A stretch of DNA of 64,000 bases from Owenia fusiformis. Taxonomy: Eukaryota; Annelida; Polychaeta; Sabellida; Oweniidae. The notes beneath the pieces were generated by a model. It saw only the letters and a program-made list of their open reading frames with translations, searched no databases and had not been told where the DNA came from. Positions 50,601-62,600 of the stretch are shown here, in pieces; the stretch's first letter is position 1, and each line of letters begins with the position of its first letter. The position numbers and the translations under genes were made by a program. The stretch lies in contig CAIIXF020000011.1 in the NCBI GenBank assembly GCA_903813345.2, positions 2,254,571 to 2,318,570 of the forward strand, read 5' to 3'.

Positions 50601-53600
50601 AAATTAAAATGATTTAATCTGCCTCTTTTGAATAAGCTGTAATCTTTAATATAAAAAGCAGCATCGGCTGAATTGTTACTGGCTGTATTAAGTCAGCCAT
50701 TAGTGGCAGACGATTTGCAAAGGATTATGGGAATTCAGAAAATGAAAGATTTATTTATTTTGAGAGCCAAGCAAGTATAGTAAAATACTTAAGTATGTTT
50801 ACTTCGTTTAAAAAAGTGAGGAATTTGAATTTATGTAGAGACATACAAATGTTATAAATTGTGAATCAAATCAAATTGGCATAATAATTATGTAAATGAT
50901 ATATTTTCTGGTCTAGTTTGATCTAATCTGTTCTGAGTAAAATTTGATTTTAATTTTTCATTTTGATATGAAACAGATTTTTTATGAAGTTTTAGTTTTC
51001 TAATATAAAACCCACTTTAATTAGCACATAATTCAAAAGTTAAAACCAAACGTTTAAACTTACTGTAATTATTAAAAATAAGAGTTGAGATGGTCTTGCC
51101 ATGCATATATGAAGTTTGTATAAAAAATAATGGAGAGTTTGAAAATGAACTTGAAACTGAAAGGAACTTGAAACTAAAATGAACTTGAAACTCAAATGAA
51201 CTTGAAACTGAAATGAACTGGAAACTGAATTGAACTGGAAACTAAAATGAACTTGAAACTCAAATGAACTTGAAACTCAAATGAACTTGAAACTGAAATG
51301 AACTTGAAACTCAAACGAACTTGAAACTCAAATGAACTTGAAACTGAAATGAACTGGAAACTGAATTGAACTGGAAACTCAAATGAACTTGAAACTCAAT
51401 TGAACTGGAAACTAAAATGAACTTGAAACTCAAATGAACTTGAAACTGAAATGAACTGGAAACTGAAATGAACTTGAAACTCGAATGAACTTGAAACTCA
51501 AATGAACTTGAAACTGAAATGAACTGGAAACTAAAATGAACTTGAAACTCAAATGAACTTGAAACTGAAATGAACTTGAAACTCAAATGAACTTGAAACT
51601 GAAATGATCTGGAAACTAAAATGAACTTGAAACTCAAATGAACTTGAAACTCAAATGAACTTGAAACTGAAATGAACTTGAAATTCAAATGAACTTGAAA
51701 CTCAAATGGACTTGAAACTGAAATGAACTGGAAACTGAATTAAACTGGAAACTAAAATGAACTTGAAACTCAAATGAACTTGAAACTGAAATGAACTGGA
51801 AACTGAAATGACCTTGAAACTAAAATGAACTTGAAACTCAAATGGACTATTCACTGTAACTGATTTGATGTCGTACCAATCCCTCATGGTGTGAACATTT
51901 AATTGCAGCAATATGGTTGCAAAAACCAAAGCCCTCTAGAACCTCTAACTTGTAATTGAAACACAATAGCATTTATCTGAAAAGTTGTCAGCCTTAACAA
52001 ATGAAATTGAAATCGCCAGTTCTGGGCAGGCATTGAGATGGACTCCCCTGGTGTTTTCGGGTGAAAAACTTAAGTAGATTCAGCTTCATTCAGTCCCCGA
52101 GGGATGAATGGCTAATAAGCTAACAGAACTTTCAGTTCATAGGTTCGACTTCAAGCTGAGATTTGTCTGTGGCATCAAAGCTGATATTATTGGCTTCATA
52201 ATGTTTAAACTGGTAAAAATATGCAAGAAATTATCACAAGATTTTCAGGGAGCTCTGGTTTCAAATTTAATTATAAATCACTTTTGGACGGATTCTGCTA
52301 CATTTCAGGTTATTTTGTTCATTTTTAAAATTAATTTGTTGGTTTGAAATAGTAAGAACTCAATAATTTTGAATATTTATTTTATTTATCTGCCTACACT
52401 AGTAGTCTATATACAACGACATCTAAAATATGAAAATTATAATTGTCCAATAAAGATACAATTGTAATGTTGTATTGGTTAAAAGAATGTCTAAAAAATG
52501 AATTTTCTTTTATAAGTGAAAGAAATGTTCAAATATTTTTTCGATAAAAATCATTACTTTTGTTATTTAAGTTTTTATTTCTGAGGCAAATGCTACTGTA
52601 CTTATTTGTGCATGCTAAAACAATCCATAAACTGTTTATATGTACATCTGTAGATATGTACATTGGTAGCCCAAAATGCTTCAAAATGCTCAAAATGGCG
52701 ACCCCCTAGGTACGGGCCATTGGGCATTGGCTCTTTAGTCTTTATCCTATGAATTATCTATTTGATTCGAAATAAATGAAATATAAACTGCAAAAATTCT
52801 CAAAGTGTAGAATTCTAATGCTAGCCTATCAAGGCCCGTAGCTAGCGTTTTCCAAGGGGTGTACGCTTTTCCTAAAATTTCTAGGGAGGGGTTCACTTTG
52901 GCAAATTTGGCCAAAAATCACTCAAAAATAGTCAGAATGGTGAAAAACTGCATGATTTTGAAAGAAATTTAGCCAGGGGGGGGGGGGGCTGCTATGTATC
53001 CCAGGGTTGGGTATATGGCTTAACACTTGACTAGTTTTCAGGGTACTCGTGACCAACCAGTGCATCACCATATGGAAAATACACCACAACTACTGATCAT
53101 AAACCTGACCATAACTTTAATGATAGACCCGCCCAAGAATTACCAAGGTAGAGAAGGTCATTTAGAAATGATGAAAGGAAACTGGACTCAATTTTCACTT
53201 TGGTTTGATTATATTAACCAACCTTGCCTCAGGAGAGATTGGACCTTATATTTAAGTCATTCGTGTCCAAGGACCAATTGTACCCTAGATGTATAAATCA
53301 AGACCCAATTATATTTATTTCAATAGGAATTGTACTTTTGCAATGTTATCATTGGTCTGAAGTTCAGTATGTTATATTATAACAGAATAAGGAGCATAAC
53401 GTTTCAGAAATTTCTACCCAGCTATGACTCTGTTCAAAATGTCTTTGAAAGATATTCAGAATTTTTTTGTAGTTTGTTCAATCTCACGGATTTATACCAA
53501 TACTGAACTAATTTATAATAGTCTATATTCAGTAATGCCAAATTGTTGGATAGCCCATGACTTACCTAAAGGATAAATTGTTACTCTAGTAATGTTATAC

Positions 53601-56600
53601 AGTAATGTTAATGCTTAGTACTATATATTGGTAAAATGAAAACACAGAATGAAATTCTGCACTTTTGATCGTTTCAGAAGTTGTGATATTTCAAATGAGC
53701 CTCCATGACAAAATAGTATCACATAAGATTTTCATGTATAGCATAAATATCATATCAATTCCTTCAGATATTGCTATATTTCAAGAGGAGGAAATATCAA
53801 AAGAAAACTAACAGATTTGGAATTCCATGTTTAAAGCAGATCAAGCCTTTTCAGGGTGAAACACTGTGTCATTTGTTTAACAATAATTATATAGCAACGG
53901 GAAACTGGATCCAAAGTGTGAACAGTACTCAATAATAACTCAATAATTACTCAATTGTCACAAGGTTAAATTCTACGATTAATTAAAACAAAAGCGTTGT
54001 CCATTAATCTTAACTGGTTAATTTTAATAGGGGATAATTCATCATTGAAATAAAGCTACAGAATGCGCTTATATCTGATTAATAATCTGACTGAAAATCT
54101 CTCTTTGATCAAGCTAATTTTGCTCCATTTCTCTTTAAAATTTGAATGAAGTATTTCATTTTTTCACATTTCCGTACAATTTGGAGTGTTCACTACATGC
54201 CTGATTACTTTATTTCTCGCTGATTCCCTTATTTTCCACTCTATTTTCAGTTTTAATCGTGACATCCTGATATTTTTCTCAAAGGAATTCAAGGTAATGT
54301 CAAGAAAATCTTACTTTGAAGTACATGTAAATAGATATTATGATGACAGAAATCTCCGAAAATACCTTTGATCAGATTTTTATAAATATTCCAAAACATA
54401 AGTGACCAAGCTCAGAATAATCAGTATGTGAAATGGATTATATTTTTGAAAACAAAATTGTTAAATCCATTCAATTGTTTTAACGTCATAATTTTTTATT
54501 TTTATTTGTAAGGGTAATTACTATCAAATCATGTATGAGCATAATTTTTCCCTAAAATAGAGTTTTCATGGTTGTGCCGTTTTAAACTCTAATTTGAACG
54601 AAAAAGAGTGGAATTGCCCAGGAAGAAAGTAAACAGGCATGTAGTTAACACTCTAAATTGTATAGAAATGCAAAAAAATCAAATATACACAGTCAAATTT
54701 AAACAAAAAAGAAAGAAATAGGCGTGACCTCCATGACTTTTTTTAATGAGTAATCCAGCAGTTAACAGACTAACAAAATCTTTAAGTCAGGATATTCAAT
54801 TTTAATTCATTGTTAATTACAAGTCCATAAAATGGAAATGGAATTAGGGAAATATGAAGTCAGATGTTTAGCTCTGGTTAAATTATGGTTTGACATAATG
54901 AGGAATATAATATAATGATTGAATGTTTCTAGCCCATGTTTTATCATTAACTAGCCTTATTGTAGACAGAGTTAATGTGTATTCTACAGGGACATGAGGC
55001 AGGTGACTTCACCAATATTTGAAAAATATTTTTGTCAATAAATGTACAGTAATGTTATATAAAGATAATCTATTTAAATTTTTACCTACCTAAAATGATG
55101 ACATCTTGTTATAGTATCCAACTTTTTTGTTAATGGTGTTTGGCAGTTGGTGTTTGGCAGTTGGTGTTTGGCAGTTGGTGTTTGTAACAATTGCCAGGTG
55201 GTGAGATCTTGCATTTTAATGCCTTGTGATAGAGGGGGATGGGATCAGACATATAGATATAAGCATATTTATCATTAAAAGTGCAAACAAAATTTCATTC
55301 ATTTCAAATTTTTTTTATCTATAGAAAATCTAAAATACTCAGGTGTAAAGTCAATCTTTATGTTATAAGGAAAATTCAAAATATTTCAGGAGTTTCATTT
55401 CAGATTTAAGTTGAGCAAATTGCAAAAGATCTGTAGAAAGTCTAAAATCCTCGGGTGTATAGCCAGTCTTTGTGTTCATTCTACTTATTGCAAAATGTAA
55501 TAAGTAGCAGCATGATTTCAGTTAATTTTTTTTATTTTTTTGTTTGTCTCTTAATACATATTACATCATGTATGCATGTTTACATATTTATAATACAATA
55601 AATTAGTGTTAACATAATTACATTCTACTTTGAACATGAAAATGATGATTAAAGGAAATATTTTTCCAGTTTTGTTAATTTGATTTTAGTTAGACTAAAG
55701 TACTGGAGAACTAAGCCAATCTTTATATCCAGAGAAAAGCCAAAATATTATTAGTAACATGATTTCAAACCCGACAGGTAACATTGATTCCCATAAAGTT
55801 TCACAGTGTTCGACAAAGCGTCATGGCGATTATTTACAAATATGACGCATCCTTTATGCTGGTACCTGTAGGGATAAATATCCCCAAGGTGTAGGCTTTT
55901 TGGTGATATTATTAAAATTAATGACCCTTTAGGGTACGGACTGCTATAATTACCTATAATATCTTCAACCACTTTTACTTTGGCAGCCATATTTTCTTTG
56001 AAGGTGTCCCATATTTTATTATGAAAATAATTACGGGCCATTTTTCGCTGCTGTATCTTGTCTCCTACTTAACAAATGTACAAATGACTATCAAAAGAAA
56101 TGAAGTCAATCTTATAGGGACTTAGACCGAAAAGTAAACATTATTTTAAACTATAGTTCTAGTTAAATTACATAGCACAGATGGGAGAACTTAGAAAATA
56201 GCAATGTGTGAATTGTTTTGTGTGACACAGTAGGCTGTCCATTTTCAGTCAGTATTATATCTCTGATTTGATATTTTATACGATCAGAAGAAATTTAAAG
56301 CGTCAAAATTCATTTTATCCCATGGTTTTATGCCCAAATTTGACATTTGAATTGTACCTCTTGGTGGTCTTATATGTAGACGCATTGTCAAAATTAATAT
56401 TAGATCAAATATGGTAAATAAATCTATTTCCAAATTTTAAGTTTGTTTTTCTTCATTTAAAACATATAAATCTAAATATTTCATAATGATATACCCTTGT
56501 GGAAGCATTTTATCATTCTTAAAGGACTGAGGTCTCGTCACTCAGACAGATGGATTGTTCTTCGCTATTAGTGTATATAAATTTTGTTGTTTAAGAAATA

Positions 56601-59600
56601 CTCTTTTGTTTTTTATTTTTTTAGGAAACATATCTGGACATTGTTAGTTATCGAAAAAAACAATTTTATAACATGGTTTAGAATAAGAATTGTTTCGGAA
56701 ACATTAGAATTATTTTGAAAATTTTCAAAGATTTTATACTTTTTATTCATGATCTCTCCTTACTTTAATAGAAACATGTGCCCATTGTTGAATATAGCTA
56801 TAATTAAATGGCACTTTATCAAACTTATTCAATACCAATTTTTTAATAAATCCAAAAGATGAAAATATCACCCGGGCATATAACTTTCTCATGAAATGCA
56901 TAAATAGAAAATAGCTGTGAAAAAAACTTGATAATTATATGTATATAGAAGACAGTTCTGCATTTTTTTTTTCTATGGACTGGTGTTTAGGTTTTATCAA
57001 CAATAATATTTCAATTAATTTCAACTCCGCAACACAACCAGTTATTTGTGAACAATAGAACTTTTAACGGGACTTTATAATTTAGAAGTTGATCTTAAGA
57101 ATCTATTGAAATCAGGATTGTTCAGTTAATGTATTTTCACTAAAATTATCAATAACATTTTTGGGGTTAAGCTAAAATTGATTTAATACCCCGTCATTAA
57201 AAAATCATACACGTTTTAAAGGTTTTAATTAAATATAACTGCATAATAGCTACATCATTTGATATTATTACATTTTTATTGAAAAAATTCCCGTTTTAGT
57301 ATTCTGAACATGGAAGCCTTCAAAAATGAAAAATTTGCCTCTTGGCTACACTTAACGTTAATTTGAAGTATTTCTAATTGTCTTATTTTGACAATGTAAA
57401 GTGTGTTGTGATGTTTGTTTTTTTATAGGATTTTTTTAAATTCAATTTATTTTAAGAATGAAATGAGGCTTTAGCTCTATGCCTTACACCTGTTATATTT
57501 GCGTATGCGCTCTCTTGGAAAACAGTTTTCCTCTGGGTTTGATAGTTACTGATTTATATATATTTTATTTTTAATTTACCAAGGACACTATTAAAAATTC
57601 AAATTTTGATTTTTTAGAAGGAAAGAAAAGAATCTTGAGAATGTGGGAAGTATTTATATTGGGATGCACTATGAATATAGAACTATAAATACTTATAAAT
57701 ATCACTTATAAATATATCCAATCAAATCATTTGTATCATCAAATCAAAGTAATATGAATTGATGGGACCCTAATACATACATATAATGGGAGAAAATTGC
57801 AGTTAAGATGCTTGTATATGCTGTTTGATTAACTAATCAACAACTTTGGTGATTTTCAACTCCAACAAACAATTATTTTTTGTAAAAAATTAACAAATCA
57901 ACACTTTCATCATAAGTGTCAAATCTGCCCTTTAGCAGTGCCCCTTTAGGGGTTTATTTATACTCATGTCTTAAATACCCTTTTTATTTGTTTGAGTACT
58001 AGACTCTGCAGTATGTGACAGGATATTTTCATTGTCTTATGTTTTCAGGGAGATGCCCTCTGTAAAGAATGCTTCTACTTTGCGTTTGAGGAGGAAATTC
58101 ATAAGACGATTATTGACGCAAAACTTTTCTCTCGCGGAGAGAAAGTCGCAATAGGTGCCTCTGGAGGCAAAGGTAGGAACTATTTTCTGAACAAAAGTTA
58201 ATTAAATATTATGAACTACAGTATTTAATAACTTTGTGTAAAATATACATATTTAAAAGGTGTATGGCATCAAAAGAGAAGCTCATTCATGTATAACTTA
58301 CCAAATGCATTCTATGTTATACTCCTATTATTTTTATTTTTTTCCTTATGTGTGGCTGTACTTTTAGATACTATTTTTTCTAAATATGTTTTGGTCTTTC
58401 TTCTTTGAGCACTTTTGCTTAGATAATTCACTTCTACTGATATATTTGTGTTTATTTTAGACTCAACTGTGTTGGCCTATGTACTGAAGGTCTTAAATGA
58501 GAGATATGACTTTGGCCTAGATCTATTTCTACTGATATATTTGTGTTTATTTTAGACTCAACTGTGTTGGCCTATGTACAGTAAAACCTGTATATCTGAA
58601 CACCTGGCTAATCCGAACACCTTCCAATATGAACACTTTTTTTCGGTCCCATTTTTTCCTCCCATTGACTCCCATGTTAAAAAAACCTTGAAATCTGAAC
58701 ACCTCCTAATCTGAACAGTGAACAACCTGATTTGAAAAAGTGACCTGTCTAATCTGAACATTTTATCAGAAATCAAATGTCTGGACATTTCAATAATAGC
58801 CACATATTGAGTCAATGTTATAGTTCTTATTATCTTTACATATGCAATGTAATCAAAGAACCAATATTGTCCTAATTAACTTATTTAAGTCTCAATGACA
58901 TCCTTAATTGTGGAAAACAAAAGGAAAGGTGTGAATACGGGTTTTAATTGGTTTATCCTATTAGAAAAGAACTGAATGTTTTATGTTTGGATTAAGAGAA
59001 AGGTGTGAATCAAGAAAATAATTGGTTTATCCTTATTTTAAATTAACTGGATGTTTTTGATTTGGATTATGAACAAGTCGTAACTGTTTTATATCCCATG
59101 GGTCTGTTATGATAGCTAGGATTCAATCAGTAAATGTTTTATAATCACAGAGACAACACAGACACATTTGCAGACAAGATTATAATTGTTTTATCATTAT
59201 TAGAAATTACCTGGATGCTTTTGATTTGGATTAAGAGAAAGGTGAGAATCTGGAAGATAATTGGTTTATCCTTATTTTAAATTAACTGGATGTTTTTTAT
59301 TAGGATTATGAACAAGTCTTAACTGTTTTATATCCCATGGGTCTGTTATGATAGCTAGGATTCAATCAGTAAATGTTTTATAATCACAGAGACAACACAG
59401 ACACATTTTCAGACAAGATTATATCATGAGAAAGAGAAAAAATTCAGCTTCGTAATATCCTATCACGTAAATGCCTCCTAAAAAGTCCAACTGACATACT
59501 GAATGCCCTTGATATTTTGAAAGATTATGCATCATCTCGAATGAGCACTCATGAAAAATTATTTTTAATTGAAGAGGGTATCTACTCAAATATTGCTAAT

Positions 59601-62600
59601 GCTAAAAGTGCCAAGAAACAAACAACAATGAACGACTTTTTCAAGCTAAATTAAAGCAGTGCTATGTAATCATAATATGAGATAAGTCATTTAATAAGCA
59701 TAAGATTTCGTACAAGACTATCATATACTTATTCGGTTTTTCCAAAAATAATGAAATTGTTCAAAATGTAAATAAAACATACCATATACATGTAGGCTAT
59801 AGGCCTATTGTAGAATAAACTCATCAACAACATGTATTGTTTTCTGACTAAGTATTAAGTGTTCAATATAGTGGACTGAACAATGAAAATCCCCCCCCCC
59901 CCGACCAACAATATCCTCGAAATTTGAACACCTGCCAATTTGAACGCTTTTGGCTGGTCCCATGGGTGTTCGGATTAGACAGGTTTTACTGTACTGAAGG
60001 TCTTAAATGAGAGATATGACTATGGCTTAGATCTATTTCTACTGATATATTTGTGTTTATTTTAGACTCAACTGTGTTGGCTTATGTACTGAAGGTCTTG
60101 AATGAGAGATATGACTATGACCTAGATCTATTTCTACTGTTATATTTGTGTTTATTTTAGACTCAACTGTGTTGGCTTATGTACTGAAGGTCTTGAATGA
60201 GAGATATGACTATGGCTTAGATCTATTTCTACTGATATATTTGTGTTTATTTTAGACTCAACTGTGTTGGCTTATGTACTGAAGGTCTTGAATGAGAGAT
60301 ATGACTATGACCTAGATCTATTTCTACTGTTATATTTGTGTTTATTTTAGACTCAACTGTGTTGGCTTATGTACTGAAGGTCTTGAATGAGAGATATGAC
60401 TATGGCTTAGATCTATTTCTACTGATATATTTGTGTTTATTATAGACTCAACTGTGTTGGCCTATGTACTGAAGGTCTTAAATGAGAGATATGACTATGG
60501 CTTAGATCTATTTCTACTGATATATTTGTGTTTATTTTAGACTCAACTGTGTTGGCTTATGTACTGAAGGTCTTGAATGAGAGATATGACTATGACCTAG
60601 ATCTATTTCTACTGTTATATTTGTGTTTATTTTAGACTCAACTGTGTTGGCTTATGTACTGAAGGTCTTGAATGAGAGATATGACTATGGCTTAGATCTA
60701 TTTCTACTTTCTGTGGATGAGGGAATTACAGGCTACAGAGATGACTCCCTTGAGGTTAGTTTCGGTTCATAGTTCAGTCCAAAAAAAATTGTTTGAGTTC
60801 CTTTACTCTATTCTTAAAAATTGTTTTGAAAATCCACATTTGGTTTTGTTGAGATAAATACTCATGGATGGGGGTCTTAGAAATATTCTAAAAATATTCG
60901 AGCCATGAGGTTGAATTAAAGTGACATCTTTGTTTCACTTGATGCATTAAATTGAGCTATGATAATTTTCTTAATTCTAATTCCAGGTTTTACAAAGGTT
61001 CACTTTCATTAGTATCAATTATAAAACATTTGTTCATTTATAATGACTATAAAAAGTAATATTGTTTATAGTATAGTCTAAAGTAGTCTCTTTAGGTCAC
61101 TCCCCAATAGGGTGATATCTAATTCATACTTACACCTGGATGAATTCGGTGGCATGCGATTTTTGAATTTTCAACCTGGAGCATGTGGTGTTATTTAGTA
61201 TATTACTCCCTGTCTACCTTAACATGTCATCCACCTTAAGGAGTGATGTCATAAGTTACCCGGAGGTGGTTGCAAAGTCGCCATCTTGGATGAAAATTAT
61301 GTTTAGTTCCAAGTCTGAATAAACTTGATAATATTACCACATACGTGAATATCTTAGTTATATGCTTATATACCAGAACACTACAGAGCAGAACCCAATT
61401 CCTCTAACCCCGGGGAGATCACTGCTTATAAATTGAGTCAAACATTGTTAATAAATAAATGTTTAATCATTAATAAATTTGTTTAATCATTATCTTAGAC
61501 TGTGAAGCGCAATCAACAACAATATTCTCTTCCTCTGAAGATCGTCTCTTACGAGGAGCTGTATGGATGGACCATGGATGCAATTGTCAAACAAGTTGGG
61601 CTCAAAAATAACTGTAAGTAGTAGACCCTGCCACCTTTTGGTCGATCAGAAGCTCATCGATATTGGGTTGATTGATGATGTCATTGGTTGTACTTTTTCA
61701 TAATTAACAATAAGTTAATCCTATTGTTGCCTACACAGACTACCAGCAACAACCAATGACATCATCAATCTAGCCAATATGTTATTGTTTCTCTGATGTA
61801 TCAAAAGATGGGAGGATTTATTGAAAATAATGATTTCTCCTCTTTAAGATAGATAGTGCTTAACATAGTAAAAGTTTTCCTCAAAATGGCCTTTAGGACT
61901 GTGAATAGATGGCTGAATAATTCAGTGCGTTTAATTGTACACTTTAACATGTAAGAATTCCTTCAAAAATTTCATAAATCAAATGTCAAAGAAAATATCC
62001 AAAATGTTATGATATTGAAAATTATTTATAGGCAGAATAAGATCTATGCGGGGTGACAGAATTGCAAACATCATGTTCAAATCGACTTACTAATCTATTC
62101 CTTACAATCCAAAATATACTATCGCCTAAAAAGTCCATGGTTGTTATAAATTGGTGAAGTTGGGAAGAATGTTTAAATTCTCTCAAATAGTAACTGTTAT
62201 AGAAAAATGTTTGTTGTAAAAAAGTTTTTAGACAGGTATATTTAGAATATCAATGACCATAATACAGAATACCAGTGACCATTGTTCCAAATACAAGTGA
62301 CAATTGTACTGTATATCAATGACCATTGTACCATGTATCAATGACCATTGTACCATATAATTATAGGTACATTCTGTGGAGTGTTCCGCCGGCAAGCTTT
62401 AGACAGAGGTGCTATGCTGCTTAACGTTAATAAGATTGTGACTGGACATAACGCTGATGATATTGCAGAAACAGTCATTATGAATGGTAAGTTGTTCATT
62501 TTCTGATTTGCATTTGGCATCAGGGTCTGTAAAAAAGATCTGAAAAAAAGTCTGCAAAAAATCTCAGGTGGGTGCTGCGCCCACTTACTTTAATACTGGG

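Larger units (their letters stand above)
38674..58048 (+). other. CTU1 intron 1 (about 19.4 kb), repeat-rich
   Basis: Bounded by ACG|GTAAGA and TTTTCAG|GGA. It contains a mariner fossil, MITEs, several minisatellites and direct repeats (listed separately), and a possible promoter-like cluster at 39711-39775. Apart from one doubtful minus-strand frame (55751-56041), I see no nested gene. Long AT-rich parts (42.6-43.8, 45.3-46.4, 49-51 and 56-58 kb) show nothing specific. Confidence 0.8.
58461..60730 (+). repeat. 95-bp tandem array of CTU1 exon 3 with its 3' splice site, nine copies
   Basis: Copies of 'ttattttag|actcaactgtgttgg...' start at 58461, 58556, 60066, 60161, 60256, 60351, 60446, 60541 and 60636. 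The second copy is split by a transposon at 58579-59991. Subtypes (tatgacctag...actgtt and tatggcttag...actgat) largely alternate, suggesting a 190-bp higher-order unit. Each copy has an acceptor and codes for part of CTU1 residues 61-86, but all except the last read into TAG at the next copy's acceptor. Confidence 0.95.

Noticed and set aside
51311-51929. 125- and 75-residue minus-strand frames with an [17 protein letters not shown]-like repeat
   Set aside because: They are direct translations of a 17-bp minisatellite (51-bp translation period); no domain, start context or splice signals.
58461-60635. Eight upstream exon-3 copies as mutually exclusive alternative exons
   Set aside because: The copies have no credible donor before the next acceptor and run into TAG; they differ by only a few bases, so they would not give distinct protein variants.
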